Below, in pieces: positions 11,641-22,122 of a DNA stretch of 46,185 nt (the first letter of the stretch is position 1; each line of letters starts with the position of its first letter). Both the position numbers and the translations under genes were made by a program. Under the pieces are notes generated by a model. That model was not told the DNA's origin. It saw only the letters and a list, made by a program, of their open reading frames with translations, and did not search any database. Origin of the DNA: Funneliformis mosseae (Eukaryota > Glomeromycota > Glomeromycetes > Glomerales > Glomeraceae); contig CAJVPP010000127.1 of assembly GCA_910592005.1 (NCBI GenBank), forward strand, positions 1-46,185. Reading direction: 5' to 3'.

Positions 11641-14345
11641 GAGAAAATAAAAGAATTGAAAAAGTAAAAAAAATAAAAGAAATAAGAAAAGAAAGAAACA
11701 ACTGACTTAAATGAATATTTTGTATCATAATCATAGATTGAAAACTATTGTAATTTATATTCTCTTGATATTAAATAATACACAAATATAAGCTGATATA
11801 GATCATCTCGTGCAAAAAAGCCATAGAATTTCTTAAAGTAAATGATAGTTTTTTGCCTTCTATCAGAGCTTCTAATTATACTATTAAGAATCTTGTCATA
11901 CACTTTTAAGAAATTTTAAAAAGTTTTATTGTACAGTTATACAAATTTTCTTTTTAGATGATTATGTATTATGACTTTTATCATACATTTAATAATTTAC
12001 TAAAAAAAGTTTCATCATGCACCTACTTAATGATAAAAATGATTTGTTATATACTTATTTAATGATGAAAAATTTTTTATTGTATACTTTTAACCAAATT
12101 GAAAATTATTATTATACATTTATCATATACTTTCTATTATAGATCAAATAATAACCTTAATGATATTTATATGATGTATTATGTATTATATGTTATTTTC
12201 TGATAAAATTTAACATTAAAACTAAATTTATTTATTGTATATACATATTATATAAAAATTTTTATTTCAATTAACATCATTTTATTATTAAAGAAATAAT
12301 ATTAATAGTATTAAAATTAGTATTATAAATGCTAAAAAAATTATAAAAAATACAAAAAATTAAAATAAAAATGATAACAATAGTTATTTGTACATATTAC
12401 AGTTTAATTTAAAAGTTTAAGTGATACACTTTACTTAAATTTTAAATAAATATAGAACTTTTATTATAAAGTATAAATTTTTTTCAAAAATATTATACAT
12501 TTAAGACCAAATTTTAATATATATTTTATCTATTTCTCAAATATGATTCATTATATAAATTTTTTGTAATCAGAAGTTCTCTTCTATCACAAAATAAAAG
12601 ATAGATATTATTCATTACTTAACAGAATAATTTATTTACATTTTTTGCTACTCTAAATGTAACAAATACTTTTAACTCTCACCTTTTTAACAAATCATAA
12701 ATAATAAAGTATTTTTATGTATGATTTAAAAGAAAATCTAAAAATCAAATTAAGCAAAATTCTTTGACTAATGATAATTTTTTGCTTTTTCCTTCATAAT
12801 AAGAAGAAAAAATTCTTCTATTAAGTAAAAGACCTTTAAGAGAATATGTTTTAGATAATGAATAAATGTCTTTTATATATATACATGTATAAATTCTAAA
12901 TATATACATTTTAAATTTATTTGTTCTAAATATGTACTTTTAAATATAATGCATTTTAAATATACGTATTCTATCTAAATAATATATATTAATAAATTTG
13001 CTAAGTTATAGTTATTGATAATCATATGATCAATTTATTATATATTAATAATTATATTATGTATTAGTTTTAATATATATAACTTAAGAATTTTGCTTAT
13101 TTTTTACCCTTTAAAAATTACTTAATAAATGTTTTTACCTTTAATATTTTTAAATTAATATATATTAATTTTAATATATTATTCATTAAAACCTATTAAA
13201 TGATAGTGTTTTTTATATTTTTAAGATTAATAGATAGTAAAATATATAAGTTTAAAATTTTAATTTTTTAATAGAAAATATCATAAAATTTATTATAAAA
13301 GTATTAATTTTTTAATAACATAATTTATAATTATTTAAAAAAATTAAAAATGATTTAAATTAATAAATAAAATTGCTTGTAAATTTGTAGGTAACATAAT
13401 TAAAGGAATAACATTATATAATTTTAGCATTTTATTAAATTTCAAAATATTACATATTTATTATCAACTAAATATTTATTATATAGCATTTTCTTTTTTA
13501 TTTTATTTATGCAAATTAATTTGAATTTAAAATTTTTTTATTTTTCTAATATTTTATTTTTATAAATTTTATTTCAAAAGTTTTAAGTATTTAATAAAAT
13601 GTAAAATAATATTCTTCTTTTATTAAATTAATAGATTTAACATAATATAATAATTCTTTAAATTATAAATATTTTATAAGTAAAATCAAAAAATGAATTA
13701 TTGATTTAGTTTTCTGTAACTAAAATCGTGAAATTCATTTAAGTTGCATATTTGTATTTTCTATTATAATAAACTTTTCACTATCTAATCATTTATAAAA
13801 ATTAGATTATATTTTAAGTTATTTTATTGTTAATTTAAAGTATTCAAATGAACTAATTATTAATCTATTAAGCTAATTTAATTCAATTGATCAAATTAAA
13901 GACAATGAAATAATTTTAATGGCATATTAAAATATTCATATAATATTTTTAATAATATTATTAATGTGTAGACTTTTCAGTTTATAATTATTAAATGTGA
14001 TATCAGAAGGTTAATTTTTTTATAATTTACATATAATTCTAATCAGTTTTATACTAATCTTAGTTGTTTTACTACTAGTTTTATCAAATTGGATTGAGTT
14101 TACAAAATGCAAGCAGTTTTTATCACAAGTTAAGATTTTTATAGTAATTACAAAGAGTTTTATGATAAAAATAAGTAATACTTTATTAAATAGAAAGAAA
14201 ATAATAAGAAAATAAAATATAGTAAAAATAAGAAAATAAAATAAATAAAAGAAATATACAAAGTGAAAAAGTAGTATTACATTATCTTTTATAAGAAAAA
14301 TTTCTATACAGTCATCGGTTTGTCTTTTCTAACTTACAAGAATAT
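11641..14345. other. AT-rich desert with diverged short repeats
   Basis: There is no gene. Between about 11940 and 12140 there is a loose series of TATTATACATTT / TTAATGATGAAAA-like words that looks like an old tandem array with units of a few tens of bases. From 12200 on it is nearly pure A/T. Confidence 0.45.
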
Positions 14346-14503
14346 ATGGGGTCTTTGCAATAGAAAGGGAGGAAACTCCAAAAAAATTAAAATTTTAGTT
14401 TATAAGCCAAAAATGTTCTAAATACTATAATTTGTTTAGATTTATTATTAATTCATTTTTTATTTTTTTTTGAGTTTCCTCTTTTTCTATTGCAAAGGTC
14501 TCA
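14346..14503. mobile_element. MITE, diverged copy
   Basis: This 158-bp element has inverted ends TGGGGTCTTTGCAATAGAAA (from 14346) and the complement of TGAGACCTTTGCAATAGAAA (ending 14503). The ends continue for more than 30 bases with mismatches. The termini and parts of the interior (GTTTAGATTTATTATTAATTC) match the MITE at 30522-30715. This copy is richer in A/T at differing sites. It is flanked by TATA on both sides, consistent with a TA duplication. No coding capacity; presumably moved by a transposase encoded elsewhere. Confidence 0.8.
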
Positions 14504-17214
14504 TATATTTATATCTATTCTATTATATATTTTGACATATTAAATATATTAACAATATTAAATATATTAAACATGTTTAATATATTTGACATTTTTGATA
14601 TTTTATACTTTATCACATATTTGTAAATCTATAATCATTAAGATCAATACTCAATCACAGTATATTCTATATTAAAGTTATGAAACTTTGAGAAGTATCA
14701 TATATTATATCAAAAATTTTTAAATTATATTATATTATTATATTTAAAGATTCAATAATACTTTGCATTTATATGTTTATTATAATCAAAAAATAATATT
14801 AGTTTAGATTTCTTATTCAGTTAAACAATACAACTTTTTATATTTTACATATTCATATATATTAATTTAATTTAAATTTAGATTTACTTACTAATTTAAC
14901 AAATTTTATTAGAATTATAAATGGTAAAAGAAATTATACAGTAATACTATTAAGTTATATAAATTAATTTAAAATAAATAATATATATATTCTAATAATT
15001 AAAAAAAAATTAATAAAAAGTATTTGTATAATACTATTTATTATAAATTATATGTAAGTGTTTTAAATAATTATATTTAAAAAATCATTTAATATTTAAT
15101 TTATGATATTCATAGCTAAAATTAGTATTTAAATTGTCATTAAAGAAAATATTACTGCTAAATTAATCAGAATTTTAATATAATTTATTATAAAATATTA
15201 TAAAAGTATCAGTTTAAATATTGAAAATATCAAGAGTGCTATTTTTTAGATATTAAATCATTATATAAGTTATAAATACTTTAACATAAATTGATAAATT
15301 ATTAATTAAATTATATTTTAACAAACGTATATTCATTAATAATTTATAATAAATATTGAAATAATATAATTAATTTTGATATAATTAAAATTAATTAGCG
15401 TTAAAATATAGTTATAAAAGTTATTTATTTAAAATAATAATCAAACTTTATCTATTCTTTTTAAAATATTTAATTTTAAATTAAAAGGATAACTTTTAAT
15501 TTTAAAGATATATAATCAATAGTAAAAAATAATTGTATTATATTAGACAAATTTGATAAAGTAATTGTATAGAAAAAATATAACTATTATTTTAAAAAAA
15601 GTAATATTATTTAAGAATATTTAAAATACAAAATTAAATCATTTATTAATAAAGAAATAACATTAGTAAAATTAAAATTTATACATTTTACTAAATCTAA
15701 AATAAGTTTAGATAAACAATCTTAAAAATGATATATATATTAATTATACCTTTTTATATAATAAATTAAGTATAAATATGAAATAATAAAATTATGTAAT
15801 AAATAGTTTAGTTCAGTTAATTTATTAATAGTTTATTTTTAGATACACTCTTAATAGAGACAATTGACCTATATACTAATTTTAGTTATTTATTTTATCT
15901 TTAGTTTATTTCATTTTTTTATTTTTCTTATTCTTTTATTTATTTTAGTTATTTTCTATTTCTTATTACTTATTAATATACATATTATTATTAAACTAAA
16001 TTAATTTAAGTTATCTGACTTCTTAAGTATCATTATATATACCAAACTGTAAAATTATAAATTATATTAAATTATTATGTAAAATTATAAAAGATTACTA
16101 TTTGAATACCTTATTTAACTATTGTAATTTATTAAAAATATATATTAATAATATATATAATTTTATATAATTAAATAATATGATTAAATAGTATAATTAA
16201 AAATAATTCTTATAATTATTTTTAAATTTTAATTGAGTTGTAACTTAATTGTGCTATAAAGAAATTTAATTATCTTATAAGTTATAATTAAATTACAACA
16301 TTTTTTAATTGCTGTATTTATTTTTAAGTATAATTTAATAGTTACACTTAAAATAAATAATAATTTAATTATAATTAATTTTATTTATTAAACATATCAA
16401 TTTATTACAAAGATTTTTACATATAATTTATAATAGTAAATAATAATAAAAATAATAATAACTAACATAATTTGAACTTTTAAAATTATATAATATATAC
16501 AATCATATAATATCATTATTTAATCAATGATAATAAATAGCAAATTTTTTGATTTTAATTAATTTTTGATATATAATTTTAATTTAATTTTTTTCAGATA
16601 TATGTTTTTAAATTATTTTTATTTTTATTTTTAAAATTTTAAATAATTTTTTAATTTATTATATTTTTGTTTTAATAATTTATTTTTAAATATCTTATTT
16701 TATTTTTTAAATTTTTAATTTTTTTTAAATTGAATTTAATTTAGTTTTTATTAATTTTGAATATATTATTTTTTTAAATTATTTATCTAATTTTAATAAT
16801 AATTTTTAAAAATAGCAAATATTTAAATTTATTTTAAAAATATTATTTATTTTAAAAAATAATCATTTATTTATATATATAATATTTTTTTTTTAAAATA
16901 TTTTTTAAACACTTTAATTAGAGTTAGAATAGGTTTTTAGTTTTGAAATAAGTTAAAAAATTCTAATAAATTGGTTTCTGCTAGTAAAATAATTGAAAAT
17001 TTTGAATTTTTGAATTTTTATATTATTTTTTAATAGTTAGTTAAATAAAATAAAAAAATAAAAAATAAATCTATAAGATCTAATTATATTAAATATATAA
17101 CTTTACATTCAATTTACTAATATTTAATAATAAATTATACTTAAAACTTGATATTTTTGAAGATTACAATTTAATTTTCTAGTATAGTCAATCCTTTCTA
17201 AATGTATTTCCTTA
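14504..17214. other. AT desert
   Basis: About 2.7 kb of almost pure A/T DNA with no ORF, repeat structure or motif that I can support. Confidence 0.6.
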
Positions 17215-17376
17215 GGACTATAATGAAAATTTTAAAAAATATATATTTAAAGAGAGTGTGCATTTAAAGAGAAAATGTTTATATAAATTCTATATATTTA
17301 GGATTGAACAAGAATGTATATTTAGAGAGAAAATATATAGTGTGATTAATTAGAGAGGGTGTATTTAAAGAGGGTT
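17215..17376. mobile_element. Right end of a pogo/Tigger-like DNA transposon
   Basis: The segment ends in GAGGGTTAACTGTA, i.e. an inverted CAGTTAACCCTC terminus next to TA. Before it are several subterminal repeats built on (T/C)(A/G)TTTAAAGAGA, at about 17248, 17269, 17316 and 17361. Tc1/pogo-superfamily elements of fungi have this kind of CAGTxxAxCCTC end. No partner end was found in the AT desert to the left, so the element is truncated or decayed. Confidence 0.45.
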
Positions 17377-17511
17377 AACTGTATTTTAAATGATAAATAT
17401 ATTCAAATTTTTAGTAGATATCCAAAAATCCAGTATTTGATTTAGAAATTTAAAATTTATTTTATGAGAGAATGTGATATTTTTTATTATTTAAAGTGAA
17501 GTGAAGGATAA

Positions 17512-17862
17512 TATATGAGGCATACTGCAACAAAACCAGACAAAGTGAACATTGGTATACCAAGAATTTCAGGGTTCAAAATTTAGTCATTTGTAATGTG
17601 ATTATAATTTAACAGTTTTATAATGTCATATTTGTCATTTTCTCTTTTTATTAAGTGCTATATAGAACTATCTCTATATAAAAATAGTTAATATGAAACT
17701 CATTTACATCAGATCTACTATGGAACCCAAGAATTATAGTACTATCAGAAGTATTTTGAAGAAAGAACAAGGTGAAAAAATTGCTCCTTACATTTTTAAA
17801 TTAGCAGATACCAAATCTTTGCAAACATATTTAGACAAAGAAAAGATTACTTATGAAATTTA
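17512..17862 (+). repeat. Long inverted repeat, copy 1
   Basis: This segment matches the reverse complement of 32800-33136 over about 340 bases. The upstream 180 bases and the start of the ORF at 17693 are most similar; identity falls in the last 80 bases. The shared part includes noncoding DNA before the ORF and a former short frame (ATKPDKVNIGI). In this copy the short frame is broken by a one-base deletion after ATTGGTAT. Confidence 0.85.
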
Positions 17863-17941
17863 CCAAGAGGAAAGAGTTTTCAAAAGAGTATTAGAGAATT
17901 CTAGTAAAGAATCAAGAAAAAAAAGAAAACTGGCAGAATAA
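17693..17941 (+). CDS. Small basic protein, unknown family
   Basis: 82 residues: MKLIYIRSTMEPKNYSTIRS, then ILKKEQGEKIAPYIFKLADT, a charged middle and a Lys/Arg-rich tail (SKESRKKRKLAE) that could bind nucleic acid or act as a nuclear signal. The first ATG is preferred because the inverted copy at 32801-32965 keeps it but has ATA in place of the second ATG (codon 10). Residues 1-36 are nearly identical between copies, while residues 37-57 differ at about half the positions. The ORF is convergent with the minus-strand genes to its right. I do not recognise the family. Confidence 0.5.
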   Translation: MKLIYIRSTMEPKNYSTIRSILKKEQGEKIAPYIFKLADTKSLQTYLDKEKITYEIYQEERVFKRVLENSSKESRKKRKLAE

Positions 17942-18013
17942 CTTAATAAAACAAATAATTACTTTTTTTTTAACTTTGTTAATTTTTTAATTACCTTTTA
18001 TTTTCAATCAAGA

Positions 18014-18625
18014 TCATCTTTTAGTCTCTTTAACTTCAATTTGAGCAACTTGTTGAGAAGTTAACTGTTCTAACTGAGTCTTTAACCTTTTGATTTCCTC
18101 TTTGTGATTATCATTCTTTTCTTCTAACTGCTTAATTCGGTCTAATAATTCTTACTTTTGTCTTTTACTTCACTTCTCAGACTTTTCTTGAAATTTGACT
18201 GCTTCTTCCCTTTCAATTTCTAAGACTTCTTCAGTCTCATTTAGTTATTCTTGTAGGGAGTTTATTTGTCTTTCATAAAAAGTAGACTGACTTATTTCTT
18301 TATGAGGTAAGAGAGGAAGTTCCTTCTCTTCTAAATCTTCATTGTTTCTAATACAGTAGCAAATATTCTTACCAGTAACAATATCAAAATCTAACTTAGT
18401 TTGCAATCTACCACATCTATTGCACTTTGACAATTCATCATTCCAATACTTTTCTTCACATCTTTCATAAACTATGTCATCTGAAATTTATTCTCCAGTT
18501 ACTTTGCTACGAGATCTTATTTGGTGAACAGATTTATTATTTTTGTTTTCAAATTTAGAGCAAAAATCACAAGTTTTTTTACTTTCTTTTTCCAATTCTA
18601 AAACTGTGTATTCCAGTTCTCTCAT
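18014..18625 (-). pseudogene. Zinc-ribbon and coiled-coil ORF, stop-interrupted
   Basis: The frame starts at ATG 18625 (MRELEYTVLELEKESKKTCD). It carries cysteine pairs CDFC, YERCEEKYW, CNRCGR and ICYC that look like one or two zinc ribbons (about residues 19-90). A Glu/Lys-rich coiled coil follows (DRIKQLEEKNDNHKEEIKRL). In-frame stops are TAA after VTGE, TAA after NSLQE, TGA after FQEKSEK, TAA after KRQK, and finally TGA at 18014-18016. If TGA is read as Trp the frame runs a further nine codons to a TAA. The start lies 13 bases beyond the TAG of the upstream ORF, an operon-like spacing. Function unknown; the cysteine pattern suggests a nucleic-acid or structural role. Confidence 0.5.
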
Positions 18626-18638
18626 TATAATTTACTCA

Positions 18639-19641
18639 CTATTTAGACTTAACTTCTATTTGAGCAATCACTTCTTGGTTGTGAAATTTTTCCCTTTTGA
18701 TTAACTTTTGTAATTTTTGGAACTTAACTTTTGCTTTTGTTTTTAATTACTTAAAAATGTTCTGTTTAGTTGATAACTTGTTCTCTTCTACAAGTAAAGC
18801 AAATAAGGGTTTATTATCTAAGTAGAATGAATTTTTTAGATTTTCATTTTGTGTTTCACTATCAATTAATTGCTTGCTTAGTTTTTCTATTTTTTTGCTC
18901 TTTTGACTTGATTCTTTCTCCAACTTTTCAACTTGGACTTCTAGATGAGAAATCTTTTTACTAGCACTCTTGAGTTTCTTGTTTTTTTTTTTTATGTCTT
19001 CTGCTTGAGCTTTACTTCATTTTTCACCAGTTGCTATGACTTCCTTAACTTGTTCCTGTTCTATTTTTACTCTTTCTTCTAGCTCTTCTACCTCTGCTTC
19101 TAAATCTTTAATTTGTTCAATCTTGCTTCCTATAATATCTTTAAGAATTATATCCTTAGCAGGCTTGCCTCAAATATTACCTCCTTCTTCTATTTTAGAA
19201 AAAATATGAGCTCTTTGATTTCATAGTTTCCAATCTTTTTTCAATTCAGTGGCTAACTCAGTGTCTTCAAAGTAATCTATAATAATTCTTTCAACTACTT
19301 TTTCTAGATTCTTTACCTTCCCATTTATAGTTGTGCATAAGGCTATGTTAAAAACAAACAGTCATAAATTGATTTCTTAATGGTCTACTAATCAATTCTC
19401 TTAAATCTTGTTCAATATTCTTGCTACAATGAGGAAATCTTTCCCTCATATCTACCAATATTTGGTGAATTCTTTCTATTGCTTCTTGCTTAAATTCAAC
19501 TTCCTCTTCTTCACTTACTTCTCCTAGATTTTTTAATTCAGTAATTTCTTGTTCTTTATTGAATAATTGCTTTTTCAATGTTTCAATTTCATTTAATAAT
19601 TCTTTATTTGCTTGTTGTTGTTCATTTATAATGTTTACCAT
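18639..19641 (-). pseudogene. Long coiled-coil ORF, stop-interrupted and frameshifted
   Basis: It starts at ATG 19641 (MVNIINEQQQANKELLNEIE) with a heptad-rich segment, then RERFPHCSKNIEQDLRELI. A one-base shift near 19350 moves the frame to VFNIALCTTINGKVKNLEKV, continuing through ELKKDWKL-TGA-NQRAHIF, EEGGNI-TGA-GKPAKDI, ATGEK-TGA-SKAQAED and NIFK-TAA-LKTKAKV, and ends at TAG 18639. Most of the remainder is coiled coil. Three of the four internal stops are TGA in positions where Trp or Arg would fit. It lies about 90 bases downstream of the transposase-like gene on the same strand. I know no family for it. Confidence 0.5.
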
Positions 19642-19729
19642 GATTTTTGTTAATAAATACTTAATATCTTTCTTTTTATAAAAGCATTATTAAGTATATA
19701 ATTATTTTATTAGTTTATTTTTAAATTTT

Positions 19730-21492
19730 CTATTTGTTGTTAACATAAATTGGTTTTAGACAAGTAATATCTTTGAATTTATCTCTAATAAATGGACGAA
19801 TATTATGATAAAGATATTCTTGCCTTTTATAATCCAAAGGAGGTGGTGCTAACACTAAAATAGATAAAGCTCTAATTTCTTTAAAAATATCTGCTTTCTT
19901 AGTTTTCAATAAATTAAACTTAACAAAAGATCTATTAGCAACTTCTTGAACTTTCACTGTACCAAAATTAGATGCTTCAAAAAGAAATGTTGATATTTCT
20001 GTATACTTGATAATTTCTTAAAATAAATTCCCAAAATTGCTTTAATATCTAAGTATTGAAAACCTTTTCCACCTTCATAACATTGAGTTTTATTCAATCC
20101 AGCTGGACTAGACTTTTTTATCACCTCAACCACATGGTCTAGATAATCTACTCTTGTTTTTCTGTAGAGTTTTTTAATCAGGCCAAAATTACCATCACAT
20201 TTGAATTTGATATGTTCAGGAATCATGAAATTCAATTCAATACTTTCATAATAACCACAAATTACTAAATACAAGTAAAACCAAATAGTGGTGTTATTTT
20301 TGTTCTGTCTACCAGCATTATCACAAGTAATCTTTAAATGTTTTTCACCTTTGTTTAATTTCTTAATTCCATCAAAGATCAAACTAAGAGTTCCATTAGG
20401 ACCTTTTCCTATAATTTCATTTTCATTAAGAACATAATTAATTTGTTCCCTTATTGCTTCATCTTGAATACCAAATAAATGAACTTTACATGGGCTAAGA
20501 TAATAAATTTTACTTACTTGTTGATCTAAATGTGACACATGAACATTTTGGGCTCAATCATAATTATAATGAGCAGTAGCATCAATGTTGCAATACTGTG
20601 TTTTACCCTTGGAATAATGTTGATCAACTAGTTTTCTTTGTTCTTCTGCTAAATTGGTATTTTTATTATAATAATTTCTCTCTAATTTGGCCTTGAACAG
20701 ATGTTCTTTAAATCTTTTGAGTAATTCTTTGGCTTCTTCTTTCTGACGAGCATTATAATGTAAACCATCTCTAAAATGCTGACAAGTATCACACAAGTCA
20801 GTCCTTGAACCCATAATTTGAATCTCTGGTGTCAATTGATGTCATAACTTTCTGAAGGCATCATATTTTAAGGATTTCAAATTACTAACTTTTTCCAGGC
20901 CAGCTAGAAAATCTCTGTGCACTGATTTATAACTCATTTCAGCTGGTAAGAATATGATTGATTAAGTTATTCTATTGATACTTCTTTCTGGACTTGATAA
21001 TCCATAGACTTCTGCATAATTTTTCAGAAAATTTTTTACTACTTCAGTAACATTTTTATCAATTATCATCTTAGTTTTCCATTGAGGCATCCTTTTAATA
21101 TTACCATGAATTCTTGGCAGGAGACCATTGTTTATCAGATGATTTCTAATATTTTCAAAATAAGTCTTACCAATTCCCAACATATTGAGATAAGTTTCTT
21201 GACAAAGGAGTGTATTGTGATCTCAATGATAGAAAGTTCTTTTATTAGATCTAGTTTTCTTCTTAAGGCGTCTACTGCTGCTTATTGACCTACCATCTAT
21301 TGCTTTTAACTGGGCCATTAAAAATATGTCCTGTTCAGACTTGGAAAGAGCTTGAAAGGATTCTCTTAATTCTGCAAATTGTTCTTTGGGAATTCTTGAA
21401 GAACAACCACAATCACAACCTTTTTCTAAAAAATTTATTGCCTTTTGATATTCATTAGAACCATTATATTTATTATTACTTTTCATATACAC
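19730..21492 (-). pseudogene. Transposase-like gene (CDNxxGQNKN family), interrupted
   Basis: A continuous homologous frame of about 585 codons with few breaks. Landmarks in order: GCDCGC near the N-terminus; ETYLNMLGIGKTYF and NNGLLPRIHGN; FRKL-TGA-HQL; DLCDTCQHF; NIDATAHYNYD-TGA-AQNVH; YYLSPCKVHLFGI; CDNAGRQNKNNTTIWF; FKCDGNFGLIKK; and a C-terminal YLYHNIRPFIRDKF. This order matches a widespread eukaryotic, transposon-related family that I believe is Pfam DUF7869 (RNase H-like core with Asp residues in ATAHYNYD, CDNAG and CDGNFG). Breaks are TGA after TFYH, TAA after NRIT, the two TGA above, and a one-base loss in a T-run near 19970. Two TGG codons remain (PQWKTK, TTIWF). Start ATG 21492 or 21486. 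Confidence 0.7.
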
Positions 21493-21566
21493 CTACCCCT
21501 ATATATATAATTTTATATTCACTTTGTAAGTTTTTTTATAATTATTTTAAAATTGAAGTATATATA

Positions 21567-21617
21567 TTGTGAGATGAAAATTCCTTGTCTCACAACAATT
21601 ACGTATTTTAGTAATTG
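21567..21617. other. Two adjacent perfect hairpins
   Basis: TTGTGAGA (21567-21574) pairs with TCTCACAA (21588-21595), and CAATTAC (21596-21602) pairs with GTAATTG (21611-21617). The stems abut with no spacer. They sit about 75 bases upstream of the start of the transposase-like gene. They could be a structured leader, an element end or a terminator of something further right. Confidence 0.6.
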
Positions 21618-21689
21618 TATGTCTTTCTTTAGAATAATATTTTATTCTAACAGTATCCAATTTACTTTGAGTTTGTTTAATTATTTATA

Positions 21690-21995
21690 TGTTTTTTCCC
21701 TGTTAGTACCCTACTGACTCTGTGTTTATTTGGTTACATGCTTTGGTGTCTTGGCAGTAATCAGCTTGCTTAGGCTGTACCCTGTGAGTTATAAAGTAAG
21801 TGTTTTAACCTCTCTTCCGGCAACGATTTCCAGCATGTCACAATTATATTTTATAATATAGTTCAAGTATCTTCCTTGATACTTCTGATGTGTTTATATG
21901 GACGGTTCAGTATTTTTTTAAATGACCACATCTAGCTAGGGTTTCCTCTGTTTAGGCGTTTGCCTACAAAAAATAAAAATAAAGAAATAAAATTA
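21690..21995 (+). repeat. Possible SINE/LINE 3' end with A-rich tail
   Basis: About 280 bases of balanced composition with no ORF (TACCCTACTGACTCTG, TCTCTTCCGGCAACG, AGGCGTTTGCCTAC) are followed directly by an AAATAAAAATAAAG-type tail. That shape is typical of a non-LTR retroelement 3' end. Clear pol III A and B boxes were not found, and no family is recognised. Confidence 0.3.
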
Positions 21996-22088
21996 AAGAA
22001 ATATGTACAACTATGCTTATCAAAGACATCACCCTGGTAAAATAGTAATTAATTAATTAGTTATGAAAATATAATTTTCAAAGACAAC

Positions 22089-22122
22089 AAGGTCAAGGTC
22101 AAGGTTAAGGTTAAGGTTAAGG
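22089..22122 (+). repeat. AAGGTY hexamer microsatellite
   Basis: Five to six tandem hexamers: two AAGGTC, then three AAGGTT units and a partial one. The GGTTAA register resembles, but is not, the fungal telomere repeat TTAGGG. Confidence 0.85.

Noticed and set aside
18014..21492. A non-standard nuclear genetic code (stop codons reassigned) in this organism
   Set aside because: The intact RRM-YTH and bHLH genes use ordinary stops and TGG, and several transposons have stops of all three types, so a genome-wide reassignment is not supported.
21690..21960. tRNA or tRNA-derived SINE
   Set aside because: A TGGCAGTAATC string resembles part of an A box, but no B box or cloverleaf could be drawn; left as a possible retroelement 3' end.
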